Source of the DNA: Chitinophagaceae bacterium LGM1
GTDB taxonomy: Bacteria > Bacteroidota > Bacteroidia > Chitinophagales > Chitinophagaceae
Direction: 5' to 3'
Assembly (NCBI GenBank): GCA_018604165.1
Contig: CP075895.1
Span: 2,599,001 to 2,663,000 of the forward strand
DNA length: 64,000 nucleotides
Shown here: in pieces, positions 25,819 to 35,529 of the stretch
Numbering within the stretch: position 1 is the stretch's first letter
Layout of the letters: every line of letters begins with the position of its first letter
Notes under the pieces: generated by a model
Told to the model about the DNA's origin: nothing
Databases searched by the model: none
Seen by the model: the letters and a program-made list of their open reading frames with translations, nothing else
Translations under genes and position numbers: made by a program

Positions 25819-26991
25819 TTACTCTTCCCAACCCAATTCTTTCAGCATACGTTTAGCCTCGCGCTTGCGGGGGCCGCCCTCGTTTACTATACTGATGAGT
25901 ATGTCTTTGGCTTTGTATCGGTTGCCCAATGCCAGATAGCAACGTGCAGCGCCAATAGCGGCTTCCTGCCTTTTGCCTTTGCTCGATGCGCTCCGCATTT
26001 CCTGTGTGTAGAGGTTCAGCGCATCGTTTGTTTTGCCGGCTTGCAATAACTTATCTGCCTGGTCTGTTTTACTGATGGCTTCTTTCTCATTACCTGCATT
26101 ATTAGCAGCATCTTCCACAACAGGCTCATAGCTATTACCTGCTGATGGTGCAGTAGTGCGTGATGGCATTTTATCTATCGCGTTCACATCACTGCGCTCT
26201 TCTTTGGGTTTCAGTTTTTGCTCTTCGGTAAATTGGTTTTTGGCAGACGTAGCATATTTATCGGGGTTGTCGTTTTTAATAGCCCCCATTACCTGCTGTG
26301 TCGCTTTTTTGGCGGCGGCAGTTTCTATTTTATTGCCAAGGCGTTTCAGTAAGCCTTCTTTCTGTTCTTTTTCTTTTGCGCCATCTGCCATCGCCACTAC
26401 ACCACCTTTTTGTGTAGCCTCGCTTTGCGTTATAGTTTTTATGGCAGCCGGAGCATCTGCCAATTCTTGTTGTGCACTCATATCCTCTACCACTGCTGCT
26501 AATGTTTCTTGTGGCACAGGTGCAGGTAACGCAGGCTGTTCTGTTTCGGGCAATTGCTGTGCTATTGGGCTATTGCGCATCATTGCATCTTCCGACAATC
26601 TGTAATACCACACGGCTACCATAGCCAGTAATATTGTCGCTGCCATAGCCGTTACCCTGAATGCGAAATAACTCTTAGTGGCTTTAGCACGATGCATGGC
26701 AGGTGCTTTTTTTGTATTGGTACGTGTTGCAGTCAATGGTATATCTGTGTTTGTTTTTGGCAAATGTGCGTTCAGGAAATCGGCATTCAACTTGCCGATA
26801 GCCGCCGTTCCTTGTTCTTTGTGGGCAAGCAAGCCATCAACCGCATCGCTGCATAGGGGGCAACTGTTCAGGTGCAGTTCTACAGCGTGGGCTTCTTCGC
26901 GCGTCATGCTGCCATCTGCATAGCCTTTCAGTTGCTTTTTGGTAAGGCAACTGCTCTGGTCGAATATATGTTTCAACTGCTCCCTGTTCAT
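25819..26991 (-). CDS. Anti-sigma factor with zinc-binding ZAS domain and TPR-like C-terminus
   Basis: A 390-residue membrane protein. The N-terminal ~55 residues form a zinc-binding anti-sigma domain with HLNSCPLC (the His-x3-Cys-x2-Cys signature). One transmembrane helix follows at ~110-135 (FRVTAMAATILLAMVAVWYY). A long low-complexity Ala/Lys/Glu-rich extracytoplasmic linker comes next, and the last ~75 residues look like two TPR-type helical hairpins (ADKLLQAGKTNDALNLY and AARCYLALGNRYKAKDIL). It overlaps the upstream sigma gene by 4 bp (ATGA), so the two are translationally coupled. It should hold the ECF sigma factor inactive at the membrane until an envelope signal arrives. Confidence 0.85.
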   Translation of the reverse strand: MNREQLKHIFDQSSCLTKKQLKGYADGSMTREEAHAVELHLNSCPLCSDAVDGLLAHKEQGTAAIGKLNADFLNAHLPKTNTDIPLTATRTNTKKAPAMHRAKATKSYFAFRVTAMAATILLAMVAVWYYRLSEDAMMRNSPIAQQLPETEQPALPAPVPQETLAAVVEDMSAQQELADAPAAIKTITQSEATQKGGVVAMADGAKEKEQKEGLLKRLGNKIETAAAKKATQQVMGAIKNDNPDKYATSAKNQFTEEQKLKPKEERSDVNAIDKMPSRTTAPSAGNSYEPVVEDAANNAGNEKEAISKTDQADKLLQAGKTNDALNLYTQEMRSASSKGKRQEAAIGAARCYLALGNRYKAKDILISIVNEGGPRKREAKRMLKELGWEE

Positions 26992-27587
26992 GTGCTCACA
27001 TTTCTTTTTGCTTCCAGTTTCAATTTCAGGTTTCGCTTGCCGTTTTGTATGGCACTCTTTACCTGCATCATGGTATAGCCTGTTTGCTGTGCAATATCGG
27101 CATAGGTCATTTTTTCAAGGTAAAACATTTTTATGCATACCTGCTGCTCTGCTGCCAGTTCACCTATACACAGTTCAAGGTTATCCAATAATTGCTCCTG
27201 TTCTATTTTATGATGCCATCCGTCGTCAAATTCCATATCGGCTTCCCTGTCTATTTCGCCATTCACCTCATGCACAGTCTTTCGTAGCTGCATAAAGCAA
27301 TGGTTTTTAGCCACCTGATACAGCCACGGCTTAAAGCTGTCTATCTTAAAACGCTTCAGGTCTTCAAGTAGTTTGATGAACACCTGCTGCATGGCATCTT
27401 TAGCAGCCTCGGCATCTTTCAGGTACTTGAGGCATACACCATATACCAAATGCCCGTACCGCTCGAAGAGGGTGGCAAATGCAGCCTGCTCGCCCCGCTG
27501 TGCATAGCGAAACACCAATTCTTCATCTGCCAGTTTTTTATAATCCCCTTGCGGCAATGCCTGATTGTTTAAGTTGACTTGTAGCAC
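26988..27587 (-). CDS. RNA polymerase ECF-type sigma factor
   Basis: A 199-residue sigma-70 family protein of the ECF group. Region 2 covers ~25-100 (DEELVFRYAQRGEQAAFATLFERYGHLVY, then DAMQQVFIKLLEDLKRFK and FKPWLYQVAKNHCFMQLRK). Region 4 covers ~135-190 (LEKMTYADIAQQTGYTMMQVKSAIQNGKRNLK), the helix-turn-helix that reads the -35-like element. No region 3 is present, as expected for ECF factors. It is the first gene of an operon with its anti-sigma factor. The regulon is unknown. A GTG or upstream start is not needed; the ATG at 27587 gives a normal N-terminus. Confidence 0.93.
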   Translation of the reverse strand: MLQVNLNNQALPQGDYKKLADEELVFRYAQRGEQAAFATLFERYGHLVYGVCLKYLKDAEAAKDAMQQVFIKLLEDLKRFKIDSFKPWLYQVAKNHCFMQLRKTVHEVNGEIDREADMEFDDGWHHKIEQEQLLDNLELCIGELAAEQQVCIKMFYLEKMTYADIAQQTGYTMMQVKSAIQNGKRNLKLKLEAKRNVST

Positions 27588-27699
27588 CTAAAAATAGGGA
27601 AATAGATACTAAGAAACGGCACTAAACACATTGCAAAAAAGCTAATAACCATTCTGTTTCGATGGGTTTTGAAACCTATGATTTTCGAGCCCAAACAGC

Positions 27700-27707
27700 T
27701 ATCTTTG
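27700..27707 (+). promoter_or_regulatory. -7 element (TATCTTTG) of hppA
   Basis: TATCTTTG matches TAnnTTTG 34 bp before the hppA start codon. No well-spaced TTTG is seen at -33. Confidence 0.5.
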
Positions 27708-27741
27708 CCCCACTTTTAATTACAACACACATAGTTTTAAT

Positions 27742-29925
27742 ATGAATTCACTGTTTTACTTAGTACCTGCGTTCGGAGCGTTGGCATTGCTATATACCAT
27801 GGTCAAAGGTGCATGGGTTGGCAAACAAGATGCGGGCAACGACCGCATGAAAGAAATCTCTAAATACATAGCCGAGGGTGCTATGGCGTTTCTGAAAGCA
27901 GAGTATAAAATACTCACTTACTTCGTTATCATAGCCGGATTGCTTTTGGGCTTTATGGGTTACAGCAATCCAAAATCGAGCCCTGTAATAGCTTTAGCCT
28001 TTATTATTGGTGCGGTATTCAGTGCATTAGCAGGTTTTATAGGTATGCGCATAGCTACCAAAGCCAATGTACGTACTGCCAACGCGGCACGTACAAGCCT
28101 TAGCAAAGCATTGGCCGTGTCTTTTGGTGGTGGTTCTGTAATGGGTATGGGTGTTGCGGGCTTGGCTGTGCTGGGCTTGGGTAGCTTATTCATCATCTTC
28201 AAAATGATGTTTGCTCCTGATGCTGCTGTAGGCAGCGAAGAAATGGAACGTGCTATTGAGGTGCTGACTGGTTTCTCTCTCGGTGCGGAAAGTATTGCTT
28301 TGTTTGCACGTGTGGGCGGTGGTATCTATACCAAAGCTGCCGACGTAGGTGCTGACTTGGTAGGTAAAGTAGAAGCAGGCATACCTGAAGATGACCCACG
28401 CAACCCTGCTACTATTGCCGATAACGTAGGCGATAATGTAGGTGACGTAGCAGGTATGGGTGCCGACTTATTTGGCTCTTATGTAGCTACCGTATTGGCT
28501 ACCATGGTATTAGGCCGTGAAACAATCTCTGCTGATAATTTCGGTGGCTTTGGCCCGATATTGCTACCTATGCTGATAGCCGGTATCGGTATCGTTCTCT
28601 CTATTATTGGTACGTTGATGGTGCGTATATCTGACAATGCAGGCATCAGCACAAACGCTGTACAAAAAGCATTGAATATAGGCAACTATGGTTCTATGGT
28701 GCTTACAGCTATTGTTTCTTACTTTCTGGTAATGTACGTCCTGCCATCTTCAATGGAACTGCGTGGTATTACATTCAGCAATACTGAAGTATTTGGTGCT
28801 ATAGTTATAGGCCTTGTAGTTGGTACGCTGATGAGTGTTATTACAGAATACTATACAGCTATGGGCAAACGCCCTGTGCTGAGCATCATACGCCAATCTG
28901 CTACGGGCCATGCAACAAACGTTATCGGTGGTCTTGCCATTGGTATGGAAAGTACATTCCTGCCCATCCTTGTATTGGCAGGTGGTATATGGGGCTCTTA
29001 TGCAATGGCTGGTTTGTATGGCGTGGCAATAGCTGCAGCTGGTATGATGGCTACTACAGCTATGCAATTAGCTATAGACGCCTTTGGTCCTATAGCCGAC
29101 AATGCAGGTGGTATTGCTGAAATGAGCGAACTACCTAAAGAAGTGCGCGAGAAAACAGACGTGCTGGATGCTGTAGGTAACACAACGGCAGCAACAGGTA
29201 AAGGCTTCGCTATAGCTTCTGCTGCGTTGACTGCATTGGCATTGTTTGCAGCCTATGTAGGTGTAGCAGGTATTGATGGCATCAACATATACAAAGCAGA
29301 GGTATTAGCTATGTTGTTTGTAGGTGCTATGATTCCTTTCATCTTTTCATCTCTCGCTATACGTGCAGTAGGACAAGCTGCTATGTCTATGGTGGAAGAA
29401 GTACGTCGCCAGTTCCGTGAGATACCGGGAATTATGGAAGGTAAAGGCAAACCAGAGTATGATAAATGCGTAGCTATATCTACAGATGCCTCTATTAAAA
29501 AAATGATATTGCCTGGTGCTATTACTATTATCGCACCATTGCTGGTTGGCTTCCTTGCAGGGCCTGAAGCATTGGGTGGTATGTTGGCAGGCGCTACCGT
29601 AAGTGGTGTATTGATGGGTATGTTCCAAAACAATGCAGGCGGTGCTTGGGATAATGCTAAGAAATCATTTGAGAAAGGTGTAGAAATAAACGGCGAGATG
29701 TACTACAAAAAATCTGACCCGCACAAAGCATCTGTAACAGGTGACACCGTAGGCGATCCATTTAAAGATACATCCGGCCCTTCTATGAATATCCTGATAA
29801 AGCTGATGTCTATCGTTGCATTAGTGATAGCACCTACGCTGGCTAATATGCACGGCAAATCTACAGAAGCTGCTAAAGCACCTGTAAAGCAGGAAGTGAA
29901 AGCTACAGTTGTTACGATGAAATAA
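27742..29925 (+). CDS. hppA: Membrane-bound pyrophosphatase, K+-dependent cation pump
   Basis: A 727-residue integral membrane pyrophosphatase with ~16 helices that couples PPi hydrolysis to H+ or Na+ export. The active site is visible as [19 protein letters not shown] and [19 protein letters not shown], with the second Asp cluster near the C-terminus (GGAWDNAKK and [14 protein letters not shown]). The segment [14 protein letters not shown] has Ala and Gly at the two positions that are Lys and Thr in K+-independent enzymes, so this is the K+-dependent type. Such enzymes in Bacteroidota often pump Na+, sometimes with H+; the ion is not settled here. It is monocistronic with a strong terminator. 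Confidence 0.95.
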   Translation: MNSLFYLVPAFGALALLYTMVKGAWVGKQDAGNDRMKEISKYIAEGAMAFLKAEYKILTYFVIIAGLLLGFMGYSNPKSSPVIALAFIIGAVFSALAGFIGMRIATKANVRTANAARTSLSKALAVSFGGGSVMGMGVAGLAVLGLGSLFIIFKMMFAPDAAVGSEEMERAIEVLTGFSLGAESIALFARVGGGIYTKAADVGADLVGKVEAGIPEDDPRNPATIADNVGDNVGDVAGMGADLFGSYVATVLATMVLGRETISADNFGGFGPILLPMLIAGIGIVLSIIGTLMVRISDNAGISTNAVQKALNIGNYGSMVLTAIVSYFLVMYVLPSSMELRGITFSNTEVFGAIVIGLVVGTLMSVITEYYTAMGKRPVLSIIRQSATGHATNVIGGLAIGMESTFLPILVLAGGIWGSYAMAGLYGVAIAAAGMMATTAMQLAIDAFGPIADNAGGIAEMSELPKEVREKTDVLDAVGNTTAATGKGFAIASAALTALALFAAYVGVAGIDGINIYKAEVLAMLFVGAMIPFIFSSLAIRAVGQAAMSMVEEVRRQFREIPGIMEGKGKPEYDKCVAISTDASIKKMILPGAITIIAPLLVGFLAGPEALGGMLAGATVSGVLMGMFQNNAGGAWDNAKKSFEKGVEINGEMYYKKSDPHKASVTGDTVGDPFKDTSGPSMNILIKLMSIVALVIAPTLANMHGKSTEAAKAPVKQEVKATVVTMK

Positions 29926-29940
29926 GATTGTATTTCAGAT

Positions 29941-29975
29941 AAAAAAAGCACCGCTCAATGAGCGGTGCTTTTTTT
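29941..29975. terminator. Bidirectional intrinsic terminator after hppA
   Basis: A 15-bp perfect stem (29941-29955 with 29961-29975), loop CAATG, has an A-run on the left and a T-run on the right. It serves hppA (+) and the convergent glycosyltransferase gene (-). Confidence 0.9.
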
Positions 29976-30723
29976 ATTGCGGTTTGTTATACAGTTTACT
30001 CTTTACTATACCTCTCTTGTGCAGCCAGTGTGCCATAGATACACGCAATACACCAAGTCCGTACTTCATGCTACGGCTGAAGTTGATGCTGCTGGCTTCT
30101 TCAAAATATTTAGTAGGGCAGGTTACCTCACCTATCTCATACCCATTCATGAATATTTGCGAAATCATCTCGTTATCAAACACAAAATCATCACTATTGT
30201 GGGTGAAGTCTATAGAACGGATAACCTCTGCACTAAACGCCCTATAACCTGTGTGGTATTCGCTCAACTTCTGCCCCAGCATGATGTTTTCAAACAAGGT
30301 AAGGCAACGGTTGAAGATGTATTTGTACATAGGCATACCACCTTTCAGCGCACCTTTGCCTAATATTCTGCTACCGAATGATACAGGATACACATCATAC
30401 GCTATCACGGCTGCCATGGCATGTATTAGTTTGGGAGTGTACTGATAGTCGGGGTGCAGCATGATGACAATATCCGCACCAATTTCCAGTGCCTTTGCAT
30501 AGCAGCTTTTCTGGTTGCCGCCATAGCCCTTATTCACCTCATGGCGAATGATGTGTTTGATGCCCAGTTTAGCACCTACTTCAGCCGTATTATCGGGGCT
30601 GTGGTCATCTACCAGCACTACGTCGTCCACTATATCAAAAGGTATCTCTGCATAGGTACGCTCTATGGTGAGCGCGGCCCTGTATGCAGGCAGTACCACT
30701 ACTATATTTTTACCGTTCAGCAT
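29974..30723 (-). CDS. Family 2 glycosyltransferase, polyprenyl-phosphate mannose synthase-like
   Basis: A 249-residue GT-A fold transferase without membrane segments. Signatures are VVVLPAYRAALTIE at the nucleotide-binding start, DDVVLVDDHSPDNTAEV, the acidic LHPDYQYTPKLI (metal site region), and EYHTGYRAFSAEVI near the acceptor site. This is the pattern of dolichyl- or polyprenyl-phosphate sugar synthases, which transfer a sugar from a nucleotide donor to a lipid phosphate at the cytoplasmic membrane. Lack of C-terminal transmembrane helices sets it apart from ArnC-type proteins. The exact sugar is unknown. The stop is within the hppA terminator region. Confidence 0.88.
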   Translation of the reverse strand: MLNGKNIVVVLPAYRAALTIERTYAEIPFDIVDDVVLVDDHSPDNTAEVGAKLGIKHIIRHEVNKGYGGNQKSCYAKALEIGADIVIMLHPDYQYTPKLIHAMAAVIAYDVYPVSFGSRILGKGALKGGMPMYKYIFNRCLTLFENIMLGQKLSEYHTGYRAFSAEVIRSIDFTHNSDDFVFDNEMISQIFMNGYEIGEVTCPTKYFEEASSINFSRSMKYGLGVLRVSMAHWLHKRGIVKSKLYNKPQ

Positions 30724-30770
30724 CTTAGAAATTCAAAAGTAAAAATTCAAAAGCCAAAAACGAAACCTAT

Positions 30771-31253
30771 TTAGTTAGCCACTTTATAATCGCCATCTAC
30801 GGGTTTCATGCCCGTTACTATCAGGTTGCTGGTAGCTTTGCCCAGCAGCCTTTTCGCCATATCGTACACACGGCACTCTACGTGTATTATCTTTTTACCT
30901 GCTCGTATCACTTCTGCTGTTGCTTGCAGCCTATCCCCTTGTTTGATGGCGTAGAGAAAGTCCACATTCAGGTTCAGCGATGTGTAATGATTATTGGTAT
31001 CGAGGCTTACCACAGCCCAGCCAATAACTTCGTCCATCACCAATGCCATCATGCCACCATGTATATTGCCATATGGGTTGGTCATATCGTGCTTCACTTC
31101 CAGCGATATGGTTGCTATCCCTTTATCTATGGCCTCTAAGGTAAATACCATCCAGTTACCTGCAGGCGAGCGAGAGCCAGTAACCAGCTTACCCAGATAA
31201 TGATCTTTGATGTATTGCAGTACCGCGCCTTGCGGTATGTCTTTATTACTCAT
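30771..31253 (-). CDS. PaaI-type hotdog thioesterase
   Basis: A 160-residue hotdog-fold protein. The central helix signature is NPYGNIHGGMMALVMDEVIGWAVV, as in PaaI-type acyl-CoA thioesterases, with later LNVDFLYAIKQGDRLQATAEV. It would hydrolyse an acyl-CoA; the His-Gly-Gly and following Asp-Glu are the usual catalytic region. The start codon overlaps the stop of the upstream YdeI-like gene (TAATG), so the two are coupled. The co-translated partner does not hint at the substrate. Confidence 0.88.
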   Translation of the reverse strand: MSNKDIPQGAVLQYIKDHYLGKLVTGSRSPAGNWMVFTLEAIDKGIATISLEVKHDMTNPYGNIHGGMMALVMDEVIGWAVVSLDTNNHYTSLNLNVDFLYAIKQGDRLQATAEVIRAGKKIIHVECRVYDMAKRLLGKATSNLIVTGMKPVDGDYKVAN

Positions 31254-31903
31254 TATTTCTTCTTATTATCTTTATCTGTTTTCATTTTCAGCAACATTTC
31301 TATCGTCTTCTCTATTCGGCGTTGGCGGGTTTCGGGTTTCTTTGCATCTGCTATGGCTTCTGCATATTCTTTTTTATGGGTGAAGGACAAGGCATTAAAA
31401 AACTGCTCCAAGCCTTTGTAGGGTTTCATTGCTGCTACCGCGTCTTTAGGTAAGGCTACAGTACGCTTTACATAATCCACACCCTCTGTTTTACGCTGCG
31501 CCATGGGTATATCACGTAGTTTATCTCCAATGGCAGCAGTTTTACGAAAACGTAGTGCCGACCAGTCTGCATCTATCGCTATTTGTGTTACACCTTCGTA
31601 TTGGTAAGTATCCATTACTGCCCAGCCTTCATCCCGTGTAAGGTCGGACTTAATACTGCCACTCTTTTTAGGATACGCAACCCAAAACAATGCATCAGCT
31701 TCCAGCCTATCGGCTATTTTAGTTATGGCAGCATCCAAAGTTTTCTTGTCTTTAGCAAATACAACAGCCTGTGTGTAAGTAGCTTTGCCTGCAAGGGTCG
31801 CTTTTACATCATACCCCACAAAAACTGCTTTACAGCTTTCAGGCATATGCAAGACGGCAAGGGTTGCGTCTGTTTTCAATCGTAGCTTTTGTGCTATTGA
31901 CAT
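31253..31903 (-). CDS. DUF3052-like plus YdeI/OmdA-like two-domain protein
   Basis: A 216-residue soluble protein with two parts. The first ~105 residues resemble DUF3052-type proteins (KLRLKTDATLAVLHMP at the start, LFWVAYPKKSGSIKSDLTRD near the end). The last ~90 resemble the YdeI/OmpD-associated domain (VALPKDAVAAMKPYKGLEQFF, then LSFTHKKEYAEAIADAKKPETRQRRIEK), a family linked by genetics to bacteriocin protection or envelope stress. The molecular function of both domains is unknown. It overlaps the downstream thioesterase start by 1 bp. Domain assignments are by eye; the second is the firmer. Confidence 0.78.
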   Translation of the reverse strand: MSIAQKLRLKTDATLAVLHMPESCKAVFVGYDVKATLAGKATYTQAVVFAKDKKTLDAAITKIADRLEADALFWVAYPKKSGSIKSDLTRDEGWAVMDTYQYEGVTQIAIDADWSALRFRKTAAIGDKLRDIPMAQRKTEGVDYVKRTVALPKDAVAAMKPYKGLEQFFNALSFTHKKEYAEAIADAKKPETRQRRIEKTIEMLLKMKTDKDNKKK

Positions 31904-31954
31904 AACAGAAAATTTGGCGCAAAGTTACCTCAATATTCTTTGCAGGCATAAGAA

Positions 31955-31980
31955 AAGCGGGTAGTTTTTGCTACCCGCTT
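31955..31980 (-). terminator. Intrinsic terminator of the large T9SS protein gene
   Basis: A 10-bp perfect stem (31955-31964 with 31971-31980) has loop TTTTTG; on the minus strand TTTTCTT follows. Confidence 0.75.
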
Positions 31981-32007
31981 TATCCAATATAATAAATTAC
32001 TGAAAAC

Positions 32008-35000
32008 TTACCTGTTAACAACAAACGGCTTATTGATAGCCACTTTATCTGTTTGCAGCTTCAGTATATAGTTACCAATAGGCAGGCTGCTGATGTCTAT
32101 CTGTTGCTTTTTAGCATTTGTTGCTTTTTGTTGCAATACAACAGCACCGAGTGTATTTACAATAATGATATCTGCATCTGCAGGCATATCTTCATATTCA
32201 AACGTAATGCTGCTATTGGCAGGATTGGGATACAATAACGCATTGTCATTGGCAGATGTGATGTTGCTGATACCGAGCGGTATTACTAATTCTGTAGTAT
32301 CAGAACCGCAATCGTTTGATAATATCAACTTAACCGTATATATACCAGACGTAGTATAATTGTGCATTACTACAGGACCCATAGCGTACGTGCCGTCTCC
32401 AAACAACCACTTGATTGTGTTTGCATGTTGTACACCTGCGGCTGAAAACCAGTAATCATTACCATTGCGTTGATAAGAAATACCAGATGTTTCGGGTAAG
32501 GGGTTGATAAATACTTCAACCGTATCGCTGCTTTTACAATATTTATCAACTTCCACCCAATAAATGCCAGGCGCATTCTTTACACTAATGGTTTGTGTAA
32601 ACTGCTGTGTATTCCAAACATATGTGCCCCCGGTATGCCCTGCGTCCAATATGATGTCTTCATCTTCACAGCCAATAATATCCTTACCCAAATTGGCAAC
32701 TGGTGCAGGTCCTGTATAAGTCCTGATGGGCTCGAGAGGACTCTCGCACAATGCTGCACCTTTATTGTAAAACACAGTACCGTTAAACATACGGCTTGCG
32801 TTTGTACCACCAAACTGGCTACACAAACCTGTACCTGTCTGAATAGTTACATCAGCGTTTGAGAACGTTGTGTTACCGTTAGTATAAGAAGCATTATAGT
32901 TAATGTATATACCGTATGTATTACCTCCCATTACAGGAAGTGCTACAGGTAGTTTAAAATTTGTAAATGCAGTTGTAGATGTTGCATTTACATTCACTGT
33001 TGCCAATAATGTCCATGCACTTGCTACAGTTTCATTACCGGCAAAACTACCCAGCCTGTAATATACATTTACTGTTTGACTGCCTGTAGCGGCAAACAAT
33101 GCAGCAAAACTATCAATCTGCATGTTTACATTTGGTATAACATCAAACATGGCACCGCCACCACAGCCATTTCCTGCTGCATTGGTAGTTGTTAGTGAGC
33201 CTGTATTAAGCGTTGATGGCTCTGAACATACATAGAACATAGTATCGCGCTGTATGTTGGGTATACGTAGCGTATCGCCAACAAATACTTTAGTACCGTA
33301 CATAGAGGTCATGTACCAATTGTGCTTGTATCCATCGGGCAGTACATGCAGCATTGCTTCATCTCCAACGCATACAGAATCTACTCGTACTATTGGCGGA
33401 TTAGCAACTCCATTCAGTTTCATACCAACAGCCATCGTATCATTTCCGTTATTCATATCACCCGAAAGCTGTGTGTGAGCCGTAACTGTATATTGACCCG
33501 GGAAGAAGAGATTATAACTGGTAAGTGATAATGTATCTGTTCTGAAAGGCTGCAATGTATTTGTATATAATGTGCTGAATGAAGATGTTGCAGGGCCGGT
33601 AAGATTTACAGCAACATTAAAATTGCTTTGTGCTGCAGTGCCGTTATTATAGATAACTACCCTTACAGGTATGTCTTTAAACGGACAGAACTCAATATTA
33701 GCAAAAGGAGACAGTATTGCTTGCAACTTAATATCATTTAACGGTGCTGGTGTAATGTTAATTACAAAATCTTCTGTTTCGCCTGATGCTATATTACTAC
33801 AGGCATTTGCAGCACCGTTTGTAGCTGCAGGGTCTGAACTGCGTATCCGCATACCAGTAAGCCCGCTAAGTGCAGTTGGTGGTACTTGAAACACTACTTC
33901 ACCTGTGGTTGCATTTGTGTTTATTCTAGTCCATTCACTTGCTTCAAAAAGATTGTTTTGGTTAGCATCTATCCATAAAGAACCTGCTGCTGCTGACCCA
34001 TATTTAACAGTAAGTGTATATAAGCTGCCAGCTTGCAATGTAGCAGTAACAGGCACAACAGGCTGATATTGTGTGTAAAATCCGGGAGCAGTACCGGGTG
34101 AACCATTTTTCAATGTAGTACCTTTTACTATTACAGAGTCAATAGATGCTGTTGCACTACCCCCTAATCCTGTCTTACAATAGCAAACATAAAAGTTATT
34201 GATACCGATAGACACTGCTGCTGTATTTACTGTTTGAGAGCTATTGAAACAAGTAACTACACACCTGTACTCTCTTGGCACAGTAGTGTTTGTAGTAATA
34301 GTAGATGTAGTAGCAGCAGGTATATTGGTAAACGTACCACCAGGCAATGTACGCGATTGCCATTGATATAAAATACCCGGCCCTATTGAGTGACCTGATA
34401 ATGAAAGATTGAAATTAGCACCTGGACATACATTTGCAGGGGCGTTTACAGTACCCGCAACAGGTGTGCCAACACATGGCGGTGGCGGGTCAAAACGGTA
34501 ACCGTTGCCATTGCCTGGCCACGCACCGGCAGTAGTTGTTAATGTAAATGAGCCATTCAATGCATTGATGAACCTGTTTGCACCGCCAACAGCATCTTCA
34601 ATGCCTATCGTTCTGCCTGTAGTAAGTGCACCTGATTGTGTACCATACAGCATTTCAATACGGCCAGGTGTTGCAGAGCCTTGTCCGTAAATCCTTATCA
34701 TAAAATTGATGAGGTTTACGGTAGTACTGCCAAAACCGGAACCAGTCGCATTTCGCCACTCAAAAGTATATACACCCGGGGCTGTAAGGCCGTGTACCAT
34801 ACTGCCTATACCTGCGGGACCGGGAAAATTGGCAGACATATCGCCAAACCAGGCAGCTAATGTATTATTAGGTACTGTTGTAGTAAACAAATTAGCTGAG
34901 GCCCTGCCTTGTGCAGCAGTGATGCCAAGCTGGTTGCCCATACCTACCCAACCATTAGTACAAAAAGTTACTTGATTGAAATTATTGTTATCATACGCAA

Positions 35001-35241
35001 AGGTAAATGGCAGGTTAACCAACACTGCGCCATCATCAGCATTTCCACCAATAGTGCCGGCACTAAGGCCTGCATTTGTATTAATAACAGTACCACCAAC
35101 AATGGGTGTATACGTTTGTGCTGATAACACCGTACGGCTATACAGCGTTATCTGTGCATGGCTGCGGCCTGCCATAAGGCAAATAAGGGCAGTAACTATA
35201 GATAAGTTCACTGCGACTAAGGATAGTAACTTTTTAAACAT
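32008..35241 (-). CDS. Large T9SS-exported surface protein with GEVED and PKD domains
   Basis: The ATG at 35241 (MFKKLLSLVAV) gives a proper signal peptide ending RSHAQ; the open frame runs 19 codons further upstream. The product is ~1,077 residues. In order: an N-terminal ~250-residue beta domain resembling nidogen-like or adhesin sheets, Ig-like repeats, a GEVED domain (phrases VKYGSAAAGSLWIDANQNN and GETEDFVINI), a CARDB-like stretch, a PKD domain (WLFGDGTYAMGP then HNYTTSGIYTVKLI), and a C-terminal T9SS sorting domain (LLYPNPANSSITFEYE). It is probably a cell-surface adhesin or matrix protein. No enzyme motif is seen. Confidence 0.9.
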   Translation of the reverse strand: MFKKLLSLVAVNLSIVTALICLMAGRSHAQITLYSRTVLSAQTYTPIVGGTVINTNAGLSAGTIGGNADDGAVLVNLPFTFAYDNNNFNQVTFCTNGWVGMGNQLGITAAQGRASANLFTTTVPNNTLAAWFGDMSANFPGPAGIGSMVHGLTAPGVYTFEWRNATGSGFGSTTVNLINFMIRIYGQGSATPGRIEMLYGTQSGALTTGRTIGIEDAVGGANRFINALNGSFTLTTTAGAWPGNGNGYRFDPPPPCVGTPVAGTVNAPANVCPGANFNLSLSGHSIGPGILYQWQSRTLPGGTFTNIPAATTSTITTNTTVPREYRCVVTCFNSSQTVNTAAVSIGINNFYVCYCKTGLGGSATASIDSVIVKGTTLKNGSPGTAPGFYTQYQPVVPVTATLQAGSLYTLTVKYGSAAAGSLWIDANQNNLFEASEWTRINTNATTGEVVFQVPPTALSGLTGMRIRSSDPAATNGAANACSNIASGETEDFVINITPAPLNDIKLQAILSPFANIEFCPFKDIPVRVVIYNNGTAAQSNFNVAVNLTGPATSSFSTLYTNTLQPFRTDTLSLTSYNLFFPGQYTVTAHTQLSGDMNNGNDTMAVGMKLNGVANPPIVRVDSVCVGDEAMLHVLPDGYKHNWYMTSMYGTKVFVGDTLRIPNIQRDTMFYVCSEPSTLNTGSLTTTNAAGNGCGGGAMFDVIPNVNMQIDSFAALFAATGSQTVNVYYRLGSFAGNETVASAWTLLATVNVNATSTTAFTNFKLPVALPVMGGNTYGIYINYNASYTNGNTTFSNADVTIQTGTGLCSQFGGTNASRMFNGTVFYNKGAALCESPLEPIRTYTGPAPVANLGKDIIGCEDEDIILDAGHTGGTYVWNTQQFTQTISVKNAPGIYWVEVDKYCKSSDTVEVFINPLPETSGISYQRNGNDYWFSAAGVQHANTIKWLFGDGTYAMGPVVMHNYTTSGIYTVKLILSNDCGSDTTELVIPLGISNITSANDNALLYPNPANSSITFEYEDMPADADIIIVNTLGAVVLQQKATNAKKQQIDISSLPIGNYILKLQTDKVAINKPFVVNR

Positions 35242-35319
35242 AAAAAGAGTATTAGCTAATAATAAACACTGTAAGGGGTAATCAAGTTCAGACGGCAAGT
35301 CATACTTGTGCAGACATTA

Positions 35320-35351
35320 CAAAATTAAGCTAAGGTTTGTTCAGTATCAAA
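35320..35351 (-). promoter_or_regulatory. Promoter of the large T9SS protein gene
   Basis: On the minus strand TTTG (35351-35348) and TAATTTTG (35327-35320) are 20 bp apart, an exact consensus match. The leader to the ATG at 35241 is about 70-75 nt. Confidence 0.75.
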
Positions 35352-35501
35352 AAAGGAAGTTTTTTTAACCCCTTTTTAATAGTAATAATAGTGTGTATTA
35401 GCTGATAATTAATGCTATTATCGGTAGTTGGAGTTCAGGCATCAGCATTTATGCGCTTATTTTGTTAACACTATCAATTTTCTCTATATAAAATATTGGC
35501 G

Positions 35502-35509
35502 TAGGTTTG
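35502..35509 (+). promoter_or_regulatory. -7 element (TAGGTTTG) of oxyR
   Basis: TAGGTTTG matches TAnnTTTG 20 bp before the oxyR start. TTTT at 35478-35481 is at a fitting distance (20 bp) for a degenerate -33 element. Confidence 0.55.
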
Positions 35510-35529
35510 TAGCAGAATAGAATATTACA

